64,000 nt of DNA from Oceanicola sp. 22II-s10i (GTDB lineage Bacteria; Pseudomonadota; Alphaproteobacteria; Rhodobacterales; Rhodobacteraceae): the NCBI RefSeq assembly GCF_002210105.1, contig NZ_AQQU01000001.1, positions 470,501-534,500 of the forward strand, written 5' to 3'. The translations under genes and the position numbers were made by a program. Below, piece by piece: positions 1 to 9,328 of the stretch (the stretch's first letter is position 1; every line of letters begins with the position of its first letter). The notes beneath the pieces are model-generated. The model was not told where the DNA came from, did no database searches, and saw nothing but the letters and a program-made list of their open reading frames with translations.

Positions 1-631
1 TCCGGCGCTGCACGATGTCCAGCGCCTCGCGCGTTTCGTGTGATTTGGCGCGGCGGGCCTGAAGCCGGGTGAGGGAGGAAATGGACTGGAGCGAGTTCTT
101 GACCCGGTGATCCACCTCGCGCCGCAACAGATCCGCCTCGTGCAGGGCGCGGCGCAGGTCGAGCTGGGTCATCACCTGGCCCGCAAGGACCCGCAGGGCT
201 TCCTGCTGGAATTCGGTCAGGCGGCGTGGCTTGCTGTCGAGCACGCAGAGCGATCCGATCGGCAGCCCTTCCTTCGTCCGCAGGACCGCACCCGCATAGA
301 AGCGCAGATGCGGATCGGCCAGAACCAGCGGATTGTCACGGGTGCGGATGTCGAGGGTTGTGTCTTCGATCTCCAGATATCCGTCTGTCAGGATCGCGTG
401 CGAACAGATCGACTCCTCGAGCGAGGTTTCCCGTGTCCCCAGCCCGATCTCGGCCTTGAACCACTGGCGGTGCGCATCGACGAGGCTGATGACCGACATC
501 GGCATACCGCAAATCTGCGAGGCGAGACGCACGATGTCATCGAACGCCTGCTCGGACGGTGTGTCCAGAATGTCGAAGTCCCGCAACGCCGCCAGCCGTG
601 CTTCCTGCGCAACGTGTCTGTCTGCCTTCAT
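1..631 (-). CDS. GAF-domain sensor histidine kinase, HisKA_2 type (3' end outside window)
   Basis: About 210 N-terminal residues are visible; the catalytic part runs off the left edge. Residues about 20-160 form a GAF domain (visible stretches ICGMPMSVISLVD and GLPIGSLCVLD). A HisKA_2 phospho-acceptor box follows, EVDHRVKNSLQSI, with the presumed phosphorylated His at about residue 175. Kinases of this HWE/HisKA_2 class commonly feed the general stress response or light signalling in alphaproteobacteria. The ATG at 631 was chosen because it begins the conserved GAF lead-in (LRDFDILDTPSE). An EcfG-type promoter lies upstream at 695-719, which fits a stress-controlled signalling gene. No transmembrane segment is seen, so it is probably cytoplasmic. 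Its partner response regulator is not in view. Confidence 0.85.
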   Translation of the reverse strand, partial: MKADRHVAQEARLAALRDFDILDTPSEQAFDDIVRLASQICGMPMSVISLVDAHRQWFKAEIGLGTRETSLEESICSHAILTDGYLEIEDTTLDIRTRDNPLVLADPHLRFYAGAVLRTKEGLPIGSLCVLDSKPRRLTEFQQEALRVLAGQVMTQLDLRRALHEADLLRREVDHRVKNSLQSISSLTRLQARRAKSHETREALDIVQRR

Positions 632-694
632 CTCTGCCCGTGATCCCCGGTCCCCTAATCCCGTCCCTGAAAAAAACGGGGGCCTAGCGCTAGA

Positions 695-719
695 AACGCG
701 CAGCGACAAGAAAAGTTCC
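695..719 (-). promoter_or_regulatory. Putative EcfG (general stress sigma factor) promoter
   Basis: Read on the minus strand the sequence is GGAAC, 16 bases, then CGTT, an exact match to the known alphaproteobacterial EcfG consensus GGAAC-N16/17-CGTT. It is correctly oriented and ends about 64 bases upstream of the histidine kinase start codon at 631. I looked for the same pattern before other genes in the window and did not find a second good match. Confidence 0.6.
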
Positions 720-754
720 CGACCGTTCCGAAGAAAATGTCAGGCCGCGCACGA

Positions 755-1336
755 TCATCCGGAAACAGCGGGCCCTGTCAACCTCGCCAGAAGCTCCGCC
801 GCGTTCCGCACGTCAAACTTTCGCAGCAGCCGCGCCCGCACGTCCTCCACGCTCCTTGGCGATAGACCCAGCTTGCGCGCGATCTCCTTACTCGTCTCTC
901 CGCGCGACAGGCCAGAGATGACGTCGCGTTCCCTTGGCGTCAGCGCCACGGCAGGCGCCGCCGGACGCGGCAACGGCGCGAATGTCATCACCAGCCGGTC
1001 CAGCGGCTGCGCGGGCGTCAGCGTCCGCGCCCGGAACCGGCACCACCGCCGCGCGCCGTCCCGGCGCCGGATCAGCCGCTCGTCCGTGTAGCTGCCGCTG
1101 TCGCGCAGCGGGGCCAGGCCGATGTCGCGGATGGCCTCGAACTCCTGTTCGGTTTCATAGAGCAGCCGGAACGACTGCCCGATCAGCGCGTCCCGCTCCC
1201 AGCCGAACAGCTCGGCGAAGGTCAGGTTGCACGCCCCGATCACCCGGCGTTCGGTCAGCACGATCCCGACCGGCGCATGATCGAACGCCACGGCAAGCGC
1301 TCCGTCCGTCTGGCTCCACTCTTCCACCGCTGGCAC
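755..1336 (-). CDS. PAS-LuxR type transcriptional regulator
   Basis: A 193-residue protein starting at a GTG. Residues about 15-120 look like a PAS sensor domain (ALAVAFDHAPVGIVLTE, then RRRDGARRWCRFRART typical of a PAC tail). Residues about 130-190 are a GerE/LuxR helix-turn-helix (LTPRERDVISGLSRGE, TSKEIARKLGLSPRSVEDVR). It has no receiver domain, so the PAS probably binds a ligand or partner directly. It is divergent from the M20/ABC/ALDH operon, with only 69 bases between the start codons and an 18-bp dyad inside that gap. It is therefore the obvious candidate regulator of that operon. The inducer is unknown. Confidence 0.85.
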   Translation of the reverse strand: MPAVEEWSQTDGALAVAFDHAPVGIVLTERRVIGACNLTFAELFGWERDALIGQSFRLLYETEQEFEAIRDIGLAPLRDSGSYTDERLIRRRDGARRWCRFRARTLTPAQPLDRLVMTFAPLPRPAAPAVALTPRERDVISGLSRGETSKEIARKLGLSPRSVEDVRARLLRKFDVRNAAELLARLTGPAVSG

Positions 1337-1346
1337 CCCGTGAAAC

Positions 1347-1364
1347 TACGGTATCGACACCGTA
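1347..1364. promoter_or_regulatory. 18-bp dyad in the divergent LuxR/M20 promoter
   Basis: TACGGT-ATCGAC-ACCGTA: perfect 6-bp arms with a 6-bp spacer, 11 bases upstream of the regulator GTG and 42 bases upstream of the M20 ATG. Size and position suit an operator for the dimeric LuxR-type protein encoded next to it. This is inference from symmetry and location only. Confidence 0.45.
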
Positions 1365-1405
1365 ATCGCGTCGCGCCACGCTGGTCCAGACCAAAGGACA
1401 GGGAT

Positions 1406-2704
1406 ATGGACCTGCAAAGCACGCTCGCCGACCGCCTCAATGCCGCCATCGACGCCAAGCGCGACGACCTGATCGCGCTGACCCAGGACCTGATCCGCAT
1501 TCCGACACTGAACCCGCCGGGCGAAAACTACCGCGAGATCTGCGACCTCATCGACGCCCGCCTCGCCGCGCGGGGCTTCGACACCCAGTTGATCCGCGCC
1601 GAAGGCTCGCCCGGCGACAGCGACCAGTATCCCCGCTGGAACGTCATCGCCCGGCGCGAGGGCGCCCATCCCGGCGAATGCGTCCACTTCAATTCCCACA
1701 TCGACGTGGTCGACGTGGGCCGGGGCTGGACCAAGGATCCCTTCGGCGGCGAGGTCGTCGACGGCAAGCTCTACGGCCGCGGCGCCTGCGACATGAAGGG
1801 CGGGCTGGCCGCCTCGATCATCGCCGCCGAGGCGTTCATCGAAACCGTTCCCGACTATGCCGGCGCGATCGAGATCTCGGGCACCGCCGACGAGGAATCC
1901 GGCGGCTTCGGCGGGGTCGCCTACCTTGCCGAACTGGGCCTTTTCGCCCCAACCCGCGTTCAGCACGTCATCATCCCCGAGCCGCTGAACAAGGACCGCA
2001 TCTGCCTGGGCCATCGCGGCGTCTGGTGGGCCGAGATCGAAACCTTCGGCGAGATCGCGCATGGCTCCATGCCGTTCCTCGGCGACTGCGCCGTCCGCCA
2101 CATGGGCGCGGTTCTGGAGGAGATGGAGGAGAGCCTCTTCCCGGCCCTCGCCGCCAAGCGCACCGACATGCCCGTCGTCCCCGAGGGCGCGAAGCAGTCG
2201 ACGCTCAACATCAACTCGATCCACGGCGGCCAGTCCGAGATCCTGAAACCCGGCACCGGCCTGCCCTCGCCCGTCGTGCCCGACAGCTGCCGCATGATCA
2301 TCGACCGCCGCTTTCTGATCGAAGAGGACATCGACGAGGTTCAGGCCGAGATCACGGCGGTGCTGGAAAAGGTGAAATCCGGCCGCCCAAAATTCGACTA
2401 CTCGATCCGCGAAATGCACCGCGTCATCCCCACGATGACCGAGCGTGACGCCCCTGTGGTGGAGACCGTAACCGAGGCGATCCGCTTGACCTTGGGGAAA
2501 GAGCCGTCATACGTCGTGTCGCCCGGTACTTACGACCAGAAGCACATCGACAGGATCGGCAAGCTGAAGAACTGTATCGCCTATGGACCGGGCATTCTGG
2601 ACCTCGCCCACAAACCCGACGAATATGTCGGGGTGGACGACATGGTCGATTCCGCGAAGGTCATGGCGCTCAGCCTGTTACGCCTTCTCGGACCGGCCGC
2701 ATAA
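1406..2704 (+). CDS. M20-family deacylase/peptidase (ArgE/DapE type)
   Basis: A 432-residue zinc hydrolase of the ArgE/DapE/ACY1 group that cleaves N-acyl or peptide bonds of small molecules in the cytoplasm. Metal-site motifs are in order: SHIDVVD (His98, Asp100), GACDMKGG (Asp129), DEESGG (Glu163/164) and LAHKPDEYV near the C-terminus. The open frame extends further upstream, but the ATG at 1406 is preceded by AGGACAGGG and begins at normal family length; earlier Met codons lie inside the divergent promoter. It is first in an operon with an oligopeptide-type ABC importer, an aldehyde dehydrogenase and an SDR. This suggests that an imported N-acylated or peptide-like compound is hydrolysed and then oxidised. 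The exact substrate cannot be told. Confidence 0.85.
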   Translation: MDLQSTLADRLNAAIDAKRDDLIALTQDLIRIPTLNPPGENYREICDLIDARLAARGFDTQLIRAEGSPGDSDQYPRWNVIARREGAHPGECVHFNSHIDVVDVGRGWTKDPFGGEVVDGKLYGRGACDMKGGLAASIIAAEAFIETVPDYAGAIEISGTADEESGGFGGVAYLAELGLFAPTRVQHVIIPEPLNKDRICLGHRGVWWAEIETFGEIAHGSMPFLGDCAVRHMGAVLEEMEESLFPALAAKRTDMPVVPEGAKQSTLNINSIHGGQSEILKPGTGLPSPVVPDSCRMIIDRRFLIEEDIDEVQAEITAVLEKVKSGRPKFDYSIREMHRVIPTMTERDAPVVETVTEAIRLTLGKEPSYVVSPGTYDQKHIDRIGKLKNCIAYGPGILDLAHKPDEYVGVDDMVDSAKVMALSLLRLLGPAA

Positions 2705-2742
2705 AGCGCCCGGAGCGGCGCGCAACCAGGGAGTAGCCCACC

Positions 2743-4227
2743 ATGACACTCACCGCCCGCCTGACCGGCCTCGCTTCGGTTCTGGCATTCGCCGCGACCG
2801 GCGCGCTGGCCGCGCCGCGCACCGACCTGACCCTCGGCCAGCAGCTTGAACCGCCGCACCTCGATCCGACCTCGGCCGCCGCCGGGGCCATCGACGCGGT
2901 GGTCTATTCCAACATCTTCGAAGGCCTGACCCGCTTCGCCTCCGATGGCTCCGTCGTGCCGGGCCTCGCCCGCTCGTGGGAGATCTCGGACGACGGCCTG
3001 ACCTATACCTTCAAGCTCGCCGAGGGCGTAAAGTATCACGACGGCACCGATTTCGAGGCGACCGACGTCAAGTTCAGCCTCGACCGCGCCCGCGCCGAGG
3101 ACAGCGCCAACGCGCAGAAGGCGCTGTTTGCCGGGATCGACAACGTCGAGGTGGTGGACCCCCTCACCGTCAAGGTCACGCTCAAGAACCCGAACGGCGG
3201 CTTCCTGTTCAACATGGCCTGGGGCGACGCGGTGATCGTCGCGCCCGAGTCGATCGAGAACATCAAGACGAATCCCATTGGCACCGGCGCCTTCAAGTTC
3301 GAGGACTGGGTGCAGGGCGATCACATCGACGTCGTCAAGAACCCCGACTACTGGGGCACGCCCGCCAAGCTTGAAAAGGTGACCTTCAAGTTCATCTCGG
3401 ACCCGACCGCCGCCTTCGCCGCGATGATGGCCGAGGACGTGCAGGCCTTCGGCGCCTTCCCGGCCCCCGAGAACCTGCCGCAGTTCGACGCCGACCCGCG
3501 CTTCAAGGTGCTCGTCGGTTCGACCGAGGGCGAGACCATCCTCGCGATGAACAACAAGCTGCCGCCCTTCGACAACGTGAAGGTGCGCGAGGCTGTGGCC
3601 CACGCGATCAATCGTCAGGAAATCATCGACGGCGCGCAGTTCGGCTACGGCACGCCAATCGGCACTCACTTCGCGCCGCACAACCCGGATTACGTGGACC
3701 TGACCGGGCTGTCGGAATACGACCCCGAGAAGTCCAAGGCCCTGCTGGCCGAGGCCGGAGTTACCACGCCGATCCAGGTCAAGATGACCCTGCCGCCGCC
3801 GTCCTACGCCCGCCGCGGGGGCGAGATCATCGCCGCCCAGCTCCGCGCCGTGGGGATCGAGCCGCAGATCGAGAACGTCGAATGGGCCCAGTGGCTCGAA
3901 GCGACGTTCCGCGGCAAGGACTACGGCCTGACCATCATCTCGCACACCGAGCCGATGGACATCGGGATCTACGCGCGTCCGGATTACTACTTCCAGTATG
4001 ACAACCCGGACTTCCAGAAGCTGATGTCGGACCTCGACCTCGAAAGCGATCCGGCCAAGCGGTCCGAGATACTGAAGACGGCGCAGGAGACGATCGCGAA
4101 GGACTACGTGAACGCCTACCTGTTCCAGCTGCCGCTTCTGACCGTGGCGAATGCCAAGCTCGAAGGTCTGTGGGAAAACGCGCCGACGCAGGCCGCCGAC
4201 ATGACCGGGGTCTACTGGACCGAATGA
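2743..4227 (+). CDS. ABC transporter substrate-binding protein, family 5 (peptide/opine type)
   Basis: A 494-residue periplasmic binding protein of the SBP_bac_5 class. It has a Sec signal peptide of about 23 residues ending in TGALAAP. Family features include LDPTSAAAGAIDAVVYSNIF near the mature N-terminus and the YTFKLAEGVKYHDGTDF block. It delivers ligand to the permeases encoded next, 205 bases downstream. The family binds peptides, opines, glutathione or other small solutes, so the family alone does not define the ligand; the neighbouring M20 deacylase argues for an amide-bonded compound. A start at 2743 is supported by the signal peptide. Confidence 0.92.
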   Translation: MTLTARLTGLASVLAFAATGALAAPRTDLTLGQQLEPPHLDPTSAAAGAIDAVVYSNIFEGLTRFASDGSVVPGLARSWEISDDGLTYTFKLAEGVKYHDGTDFEATDVKFSLDRARAEDSANAQKALFAGIDNVEVVDPLTVKVTLKNPNGGFLFNMAWGDAVIVAPESIENIKTNPIGTGAFKFEDWVQGDHIDVVKNPDYWGTPAKLEKVTFKFISDPTAAFAAMMAEDVQAFGAFPAPENLPQFDADPRFKVLVGSTEGETILAMNNKLPPFDNVKVREAVAHAINRQEIIDGAQFGYGTPIGTHFAPHNPDYVDLTGLSEYDPEKSKALLAEAGVTTPIQVKMTLPPPSYARRGGEIIAAQLRAVGIEPQIENVEWAQWLEATFRGKDYGLTIISHTEPMDIGIYARPDYYFQYDNPDFQKLMSDLDLESDPAKRSEILKTAQETIAKDYVNAYLFQLPLLTVANAKLEGLWENAPTQAADMTGVYWTE

Positions 4228-4281
4228 CACAGCGCCCGCCGGAACACGTCGTGACGACCTCCGGCGGGCTGCCTTCCGCGG

Positions 4282-4301
4282 GTGCGGGGTTCACCCCGCA
4301 C
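4282..4301. other. Perfect hairpin between binding-protein and permease genes
   Basis: GTGCGGGG-TTCA-CCCCGCAC forms an 8-bp GC stem that extends to 9 bp with a tighter loop. It has no following T-run, so it is not a standard terminator. With the adjacent repeat at 4324-4363 it gives two stem-loops after the binding-protein gene. Intercistronic stem-loops of this kind are known to protect upstream mRNA and lower downstream expression, which would suit a binding protein needed in excess over its permease. Confidence 0.5.
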
Positions 4302-4323
4302 TCGTCCCGCTCCGACCTCGCCT

Positions 4324-4363
4324 GCGCGATGCGAGGGCGTCCGTCAGGACGGATGAGCGGCTC
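4324..4363 (-). repeat. 40-bp dispersed palindromic repeat, family R1 copy 1
   Basis: This copy matches 12832-12871 at 37 of 40 positions when read on the minus strand. Its core is CGTCC-TGAC-GGACG. In the other copy the core is CGCCC-TGAC-GGGCG, so two of the three differences are a paired change that keeps the stem. Here it is intergenic; the other copy is inside a gene. Confidence 0.7.
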
Positions 4364-4432
4364 CGACACACCGACGCAAGACCGACGCGATGCAGACGTC
4401 GCACCGACGTCCCGCCCGGCCCGTTAACGCCG

Positions 4433-5380
4433 ATGCTCCGCTACACCCTCAAACGCCTCGTTTCCCTCGCGATCAGCCTCGCTGTCGCCTCCGTGGTGAT
4501 CTTCCTCGCCATCGAGGTGCTGCCCGGCGATCCCGCCGCCTACATGCTCGGCGTCAACGCGCAGGAAGACACCGTCGCCGCCCTGCGCGAACAGCTCGGC
4601 CTGAACGGCACCATGTGGGAACGCTATTCCTCGTGGATCGGCGGCCTGCTGACCGGCGATTTCGGCATCTCCTACACCTACCGCACGCCCGTCGCGGACA
4701 TGATCGCCGACCGGATGCAGGTCTCGCTGCCGCTGGCCATCTACGCGCTGACCCTATCGACCCTCATCGCCTTTCCCGCCGGCATCCTCGCCGCGTCGCG
4801 CCGCGGGTCCGCCGCCGACGTCTCGATCATGGGCATTACCCAGCTCGGCGTCGCGATCCCGAACTTCTGGTTCGCGATGCTGATGGTGCTGATCTTCGCC
4901 ATCAACCTCCGCTGGTTCTCCGCCGGCGGCTTCCCCGGCTGGGACGCGGGCCTCTACCCCGCCCTCAAGTCCCTGACCCTGCCCGCGATTTCCCTCGCGC
5001 TGCCGCAGGCGTCGATCCTCGCCCGCATCATGCGCTCGTCGCTGCTCGACACCCTGAGCGAGGACTTCATCCGCACCGCCCGCGCCAAGGGCCTGACCCG
5101 CGCGCAGGCCCTGCGCCGCCACGCGCTCCGCAATGCGCTGATCCCGGTCCTGACCATCATCGGCCTTCAGTTCTCGTTCCTGCTCGCCGGGGCGATCATC
5201 ATCGAGAACGTCTTCTTCCTGCCGGGCCTTGGCCGCCTGATCTTCCAGTCGATCTCCTCCCGCGACCTGATCGTGGTGGAAAGCGTGGTCATGCTCCTCG
5301 TCTTTGCCGTGGTCCTCGTGAACTTCGCGGTTGAGATCACTTATGCCCTCGTCGACCCGCGCCTGAGGCACCGGTCATGA
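4433..5380 (+). CDS. ABC transporter permease, DppB type
   Basis: A 315-residue inner-membrane protein with the typical DppB/OppB layout: an N-terminal helix (LKRLVSLAISLAVASVVIFL), the family motif LPGDPAAYMLG, and a BPD_transp_1 domain with several helices. The cytoplasmic coupling loop includes RTARAKGLTRAQALRRHALR. It overlaps the next permease gene by 4 bases (ATGA), so the two are probably translationally coupled and form the heteromeric channel. Confidence 0.93.
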   Translation: MLRYTLKRLVSLAISLAVASVVIFLAIEVLPGDPAAYMLGVNAQEDTVAALREQLGLNGTMWERYSSWIGGLLTGDFGISYTYRTPVADMIADRMQVSLPLAIYALTLSTLIAFPAGILAASRRGSAADVSIMGITQLGVAIPNFWFAMLMVLIFAINLRWFSAGGFPGWDAGLYPALKSLTLPAISLALPQASILARIMRSSLLDTLSEDFIRTARAKGLTRAQALRRHALRNALIPVLTIIGLQFSFLLAGAIIIENVFFLPGLGRLIFQSISSRDLIVVESVVMLLVFAVVLVNFAVEITYALVDPRLRHRS

Positions 5381-6261
5381 GCGATCCGCGCGTCTCACAT
5401 ATCCCGCCGCAGGCCGCGCCCGTCCGGCTCTGGCACCTCGCCTTCCGGTCCCGCAACCTCGTCATCGGCGGCGCGCTGACGCTGATCTTCGTCGCCGCCG
5501 CGCTGATCTCCTTCGTCTGGACGCCCTTCGACATCACGCAGCTGGACATCGCCAACAAGATCAAGTCGCCGTCCGCCCGCAACCCTTTGGGGACAGACCA
5601 TTTCGGCAGGGACATCCTGTCGATGATCATGGTCGGCGCCCGCACCTCGATCGCCGTCGCCGTGGTCGCGGTCGGCATCGGGATGCTGTTCGGCGTGCCC
5701 CTCGGCCTCTGGGCCGCCGCACGCAAGGGGTCGCTGCTGGACGAGGTCATCATGCGGGCCAACGACCTGATCTTCGCCTTCCCCGCGCTGCTGATCGCGA
5801 TCATGATCACCGCCGCGCTCGGCCCCTCGGCCATCAACGCCATCGCGGCGATCGGCATCTTCAACATCCCCGTCTTCGCCCGCATCACCCGCTCGGGCGC
5901 GCTGTCGCTCTGGCAGCGGGAATTCGTCATGGCCGCCCGCGTCTCGGGCAAGAACGCCGCCCGGATCAGCGTGGAACACATCCTGCCCAACGTCACCAAC
6001 CTGCTGATCGTGCAGGGCACCATCCAGTTCAGCCTCGGCATCCTCGCCGAGGCGGGGCTCAGCTATGTCGGCCTCGGCGCGCAGCCGCCGATCCCGTCAT
6101 GGGGCCGGATGCTGGCCGACAGCCAGACGATGATCTCCTTCGCGCCGCACATGGCCCTGTTCCCCGGTCTCGCGATCCTGCTGACCGTGCTGGGCCTGAA
6201 CCTGATGGGCGACGGTCTGCGCGACCTCTTCGACCCCAAGCTCAGAAGGTCGCGCCAATGA
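5377..6261 (+). CDS. ABC transporter permease, DppC type
   Basis: A 294-residue inner-membrane protein, partner of the DppB-type permease. It has a short N-terminal OppC-like segment with one helix (LVIGGALTLIFVAAALISFV), then the family block NPLGTDHFGRDILSMIM and a BPD_transp_1 domain. The coupling loop is around AARVSGKNAARISVEHILPN. It starts in a 4-base overlap with the gene before and ends in a 4-base overlap with the ATPase gene after it, so the transporter genes form a tightly coupled run. Confidence 0.93.
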   Translation: MSDPRVSHIPPQAAPVRLWHLAFRSRNLVIGGALTLIFVAAALISFVWTPFDITQLDIANKIKSPSARNPLGTDHFGRDILSMIMVGARTSIAVAVVAVGIGMLFGVPLGLWAAARKGSLLDEVIMRANDLIFAFPALLIAIMITAALGPSAINAIAAIGIFNIPVFARITRSGALSLWQREFVMAARVSGKNAARISVEHILPNVTNLLIVQGTIQFSLGILAEAGLSYVGLGAQPPIPSWGRMLADSQTMISFAPHMALFPGLAILLTVLGLNLMGDGLRDLFDPKLRRSRQ

Positions 6262-7847
6262 CCCTGCTGGAGATCGAAAGCCTCGACCTCGACATCCACG
6301 GCACGCCGATCCTGCGCGACGTGTCGCTGACGGTCGCGCCGGGTCAGATCGTCGGCGTGATCGGCGAGAGCGGGTCCGGCAAGTCGATGACCGCCTTCGC
6401 CGTCATGCAGCTCCTGCCGAACGGCACCACCTGCAAGGGCCGCGTCACCCTGTCCGGCCACGACATGCTGGCCCTGCCCGAAGCGCGCCTGTGCAAGCTG
6501 CGCGGCGACGAGGTCGGCATGGTCTTTCAGGAACCGATGACCGCGCTCAACCCGATCCGGACCATCGGCGACCAGGTGGCCGAGACCATCCTGATCCATG
6601 AGGACGTCACCAAGGCCGAAGCGATGGCCCGCGCCCGCGAGGCGCTGAACCGGGTCGAACTGCCTGCCGACCGCTTCCCCCTGACGCGTTACCCGCACGA
6701 GCTGTCAGGCGGCCAGCGCCAGCGCGTGGTGATCGCCATGGCCATCGCCCTGCGCCCCAAGCTGCTGATCGCGGACGAGCCGACCACGGCGCTCGACGTC
6801 ACCACGCAGGCGCAGATCCTCGAACTGCTGAAACGGCTGGTGCGCGAGGACGGGATGGGCATGCTGATGATCACCCACGACCTCGCCGTCGTGGCGGACA
6901 TGGCGGACGAGATCGTCATCATGCAGCACGGTCGCGTAGTGGAGCGCGGCGCCTGCCCGGCGATCTTCTCCAACCTCCAACACCCCTACTCCAAGGCCCT
7001 GCTCGCCGCATCCTCGCACATCCCCGACCGCGCCTGTCGCACCACGGATGCCCCACTGCTGGAGGTCAACCGCGTCGTCCGCGACTACCGCCTGCCGCGC
7101 AAGACGCTGTTCGGCGCGCCGGTCGTGATCCACGCGGTCAAGGGCGTCTCCTTCACGTTGGAACGGGGCGAGAGCCTTGGCCTCGTCGGCGAGAGCGGCT
7201 GCGGGAAATCGACCCTCACGCGGGCGATCCTCGGGCTGGAAGAGGTGCAGGGCGGCACCATCCGCCTCGACGGGCAGCCGGTGTTCGACGGGCACCGGGT
7301 CAACCGCGCCGTGCGCCGCCGGATGCAGGTGGTGTTCCAGGACCCCTACGGCAGCTTCAACCCCCGCCACCGGGTCGAGCGGCTGGTGACCGAACCCTTC
7401 CACCTGCTCGAAACGCCACCGACAGGAGCGGCGAGAGACCGGGCCGTGGACGAGGCGCTGACCTCGGTCGGACTGACGCCTGCGGACAAGGACAAGTACA
7501 TCCACGAATTCTCGGGCGGCCAGCGCCAGCGGATCGCCATCGCCCGCGCGCTGATCATCAAGCCTGACCTCATAATCCTCGACGAGGCCGTCAGCGCGCT
7601 CGACGTGCAGGTGCGGGCGCAGATCCTCGACCTGCTGGCCGAGCTGTCGGCGAAATTCGGGCTGACCTACCTTTTCATCAGCCACGACCTGAGCGTCGTG
7701 CGGTCGATCACCGACCGGGTGCTGGTCATGAAATCCGGCGAGATCGTCGAGCAGGGTCCGACGACCCGCGTCTTCGACGATCCGCAGCACCCCTATACCC
7801 AACAGCTGATCGCGGCGGCCCCCAGGCTGCCCGAGACGGCGGCCTGA
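6258..7847 (+). CDS. Dipeptide-type ABC transporter ATPase, fused DppD-DppF
   Basis: A 529-residue protein with two complete nucleotide-binding domains in one chain, as in GsiA-type ATPases. Domain 1 (about residues 1-255) has Walker A GESGSGKS, the signature LSGGQRQR and Walker B LLIADEP. Domain 2 (about 265-529) has [16 protein letters not shown] and LIILDEA. Domain 2 also carries the usual oligopeptide-family C-terminal extension ending [16 protein letters not shown]. The ATG at 6258 overlaps the permease stop by 4 bases, which fixes the start; the longer upstream frame lies wholly inside the permease gene. It powers the importer from the cytoplasmic side. Confidence 0.93.
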   Translation: MTLLEIESLDLDIHGTPILRDVSLTVAPGQIVGVIGESGSGKSMTAFAVMQLLPNGTTCKGRVTLSGHDMLALPEARLCKLRGDEVGMVFQEPMTALNPIRTIGDQVAETILIHEDVTKAEAMARAREALNRVELPADRFPLTRYPHELSGGQRQRVVIAMAIALRPKLLIADEPTTALDVTTQAQILELLKRLVREDGMGMLMITHDLAVVADMADEIVIMQHGRVVERGACPAIFSNLQHPYSKALLAASSHIPDRACRTTDAPLLEVNRVVRDYRLPRKTLFGAPVVIHAVKGVSFTLERGESLGLVGESGCGKSTLTRAILGLEEVQGGTIRLDGQPVFDGHRVNRAVRRRMQVVFQDPYGSFNPRHRVERLVTEPFHLLETPPTGAARDRAVDEALTSVGLTPADKDKYIHEFSGGQRQRIAIARALIIKPDLIILDEAVSALDVQVRAQILDLLAELSAKFGLTYLFISHDLSVVRSITDRVLVMKSGEIVEQGPTTRVFDDPQHPYTQQLIAAAPRLPETAA

Positions 7848-7861
7848 GAGAGGAAAGGCCA

Positions 7862-9316
7862 ATGAAAGACACTGTTTCGCTCTGGTTCGACCCCGCGAAA
7901 TGCCTGATCGCGGGTGAATGGATCGCCCCCGCGCAGGGCGGCACGCTGCCGCTCTACGACCCCTCGACCGGGGAACAGATCGGCGAGATCGCACGCGGCA
8001 CCGCCGCCGACATCGACGCCGCCGTCGCAGCCGCGCAGGCCGCGCGGGACGGCGTCTGGGGGCGGACACCTGCCGCCGAGCGGGGGCGCATCCTGATGCG
8101 GCTCGGCAAGCTGGTCGAGGCGCGGGTGGACGAACTGGCCGCGATCGAGGCGCAGGATGTCGGCAAGCCACTGAAACAGGCCCGCGCCGATGCGGTGGCA
8201 CTGGCGCGCTACATGGAATTCTACGGCGGCGCGGCGGACAAGCTGCATGGCGAGACGATCCCCTATCTCGACGGCTACACCGTCTACACCCTGCGCGAGC
8301 CGCACGGCGTGACGGGGCATATCGTGCCGTGGAACTACCCGATGCAGATCATCGGGCGGTCCGTCGGCGCGGCGCTGGCGACCGGCAACGCCTGCGTGCT
8401 GAAACCGGCCGAGGACGCCTGCCTGACCGCGCTGGCCTTCGCCGCGCTGGCGAAGGAGGCCGGACTTCCGGACGGCGCGCTGAACGTGGTGCCGGGGCTG
8501 GGGTCCGAGGCCGGCGCGGCGCTGTCGGCGCATCCGGGCATCCAGCACATCAGCTTCACCGGATCGGTCGCAACAGGCGCGGCGGTGCAGGCGGCGGCTG
8601 CGGCCAACGTGGTGCCGGTGACGCTGGAACTGGGCGGGAAATCTCCGCAGGTGGTCTTCGGCGACGCCGATCTGGACGCCGCCCTGCCGTTCCTCGTGAA
8701 CGCCGGAATCCAGAACTGCGGGCAGACCTGCTCGGCCTCCTCCCGCATCCTCGTGGAGCGGTCGCGCTACGACGAACTGGTCGCGCGGATGGCCGAACGC
8801 TACGCCGGGCTGCGTGTCGGGCGGGCGGTGGACGATCTGGACGTCGGGCCGCTGATTTCCGCCAAACAGCGCGGGATCGTGTCGGGTTTCCTCGACCAGG
8901 GCAGCGATCTGGAGGTCGCCGGGCGTCCCGAGCTGCGCGACCTGCCCGAGGGCGGTTACTACGTCGCGCCCACGCTCTTTGCAGGCGTCAAAGGCGATCA
9001 CGCGCTGGCGCAGAAGGAAATCTTCGGCCCGGTTCAGGTGGTCATCCCCTTCGACGACGAGGCCGAGGCGGTGGCCATCGCCAACGGCACCGATTACGGG
9101 CTGGTGGCCAGCATCTGGACGCAGAACGGCGCGCGGCAGATGCGGCTTGCCAAGGCGATCCGGGCCGGTCAGGTGTTCATAAACAACTACGGCGCAGGCG
9201 GCGGGGTGGAACTGCCCTTTGGCGGCGTCGGCAAATCCGGGCACGGACGGGAAAAGGGGTTCGAGGCGATGTATGGCTTCACCTCGCTCAAGACCGTCGC
9301 GGCCTTTCACGGCTAG
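7862..9316 (+). CDS. NAD(P)-dependent aldehyde dehydrogenase
   Basis: A 484-residue ALDH-superfamily enzyme of normal length that oxidises an aldehyde to the acid in the cytoplasm. The general-base Glu lies in TLELGGKSPQVVFGD and the catalytic Cys in NCGQTCSASSRILV. NAD-binding stretches HIVPWNYPMQ and FTGSVATG are present. It has AGAGAGGAAAGG upstream and lies 14 bases after the ATPase gene, so it belongs to the same operon. Together with the SDR after it, it suggests stepwise alcohol-aldehyde-acid oxidation of the imported, deacylated compound. The substrate is not defined by sequence. Confidence 0.92.
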   Translation: MKDTVSLWFDPAKCLIAGEWIAPAQGGTLPLYDPSTGEQIGEIARGTAADIDAAVAAAQAARDGVWGRTPAAERGRILMRLGKLVEARVDELAAIEAQDVGKPLKQARADAVALARYMEFYGGAADKLHGETIPYLDGYTVYTLREPHGVTGHIVPWNYPMQIIGRSVGAALATGNACVLKPAEDACLTALAFAALAKEAGLPDGALNVVPGLGSEAGAALSAHPGIQHISFTGSVATGAAVQAAAAANVVPVTLELGGKSPQVVFGDADLDAALPFLVNAGIQNCGQTCSASSRILVERSRYDELVARMAERYAGLRVGRAVDDLDVGPLISAKQRGIVSGFLDQGSDLEVAGRPELRDLPEGGYYVAPTLFAGVKGDHALAQKEIFGPVQVVIPFDDEAEAVAIANGTDYGLVASIWTQNGARQMRLAKAIRAGQVFINNYGAGGGVELPFGGVGKSGHGREKGFEAMYGFTSLKTVAAFHG

Positions 9317-9328
9317 GGGAGGACAGCC

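Noticed and set aside
2581-4230. 549-codon minus-strand open frame
   Set aside because: Antisense to the binding-protein gene, which has a signal peptide and clear family motifs.
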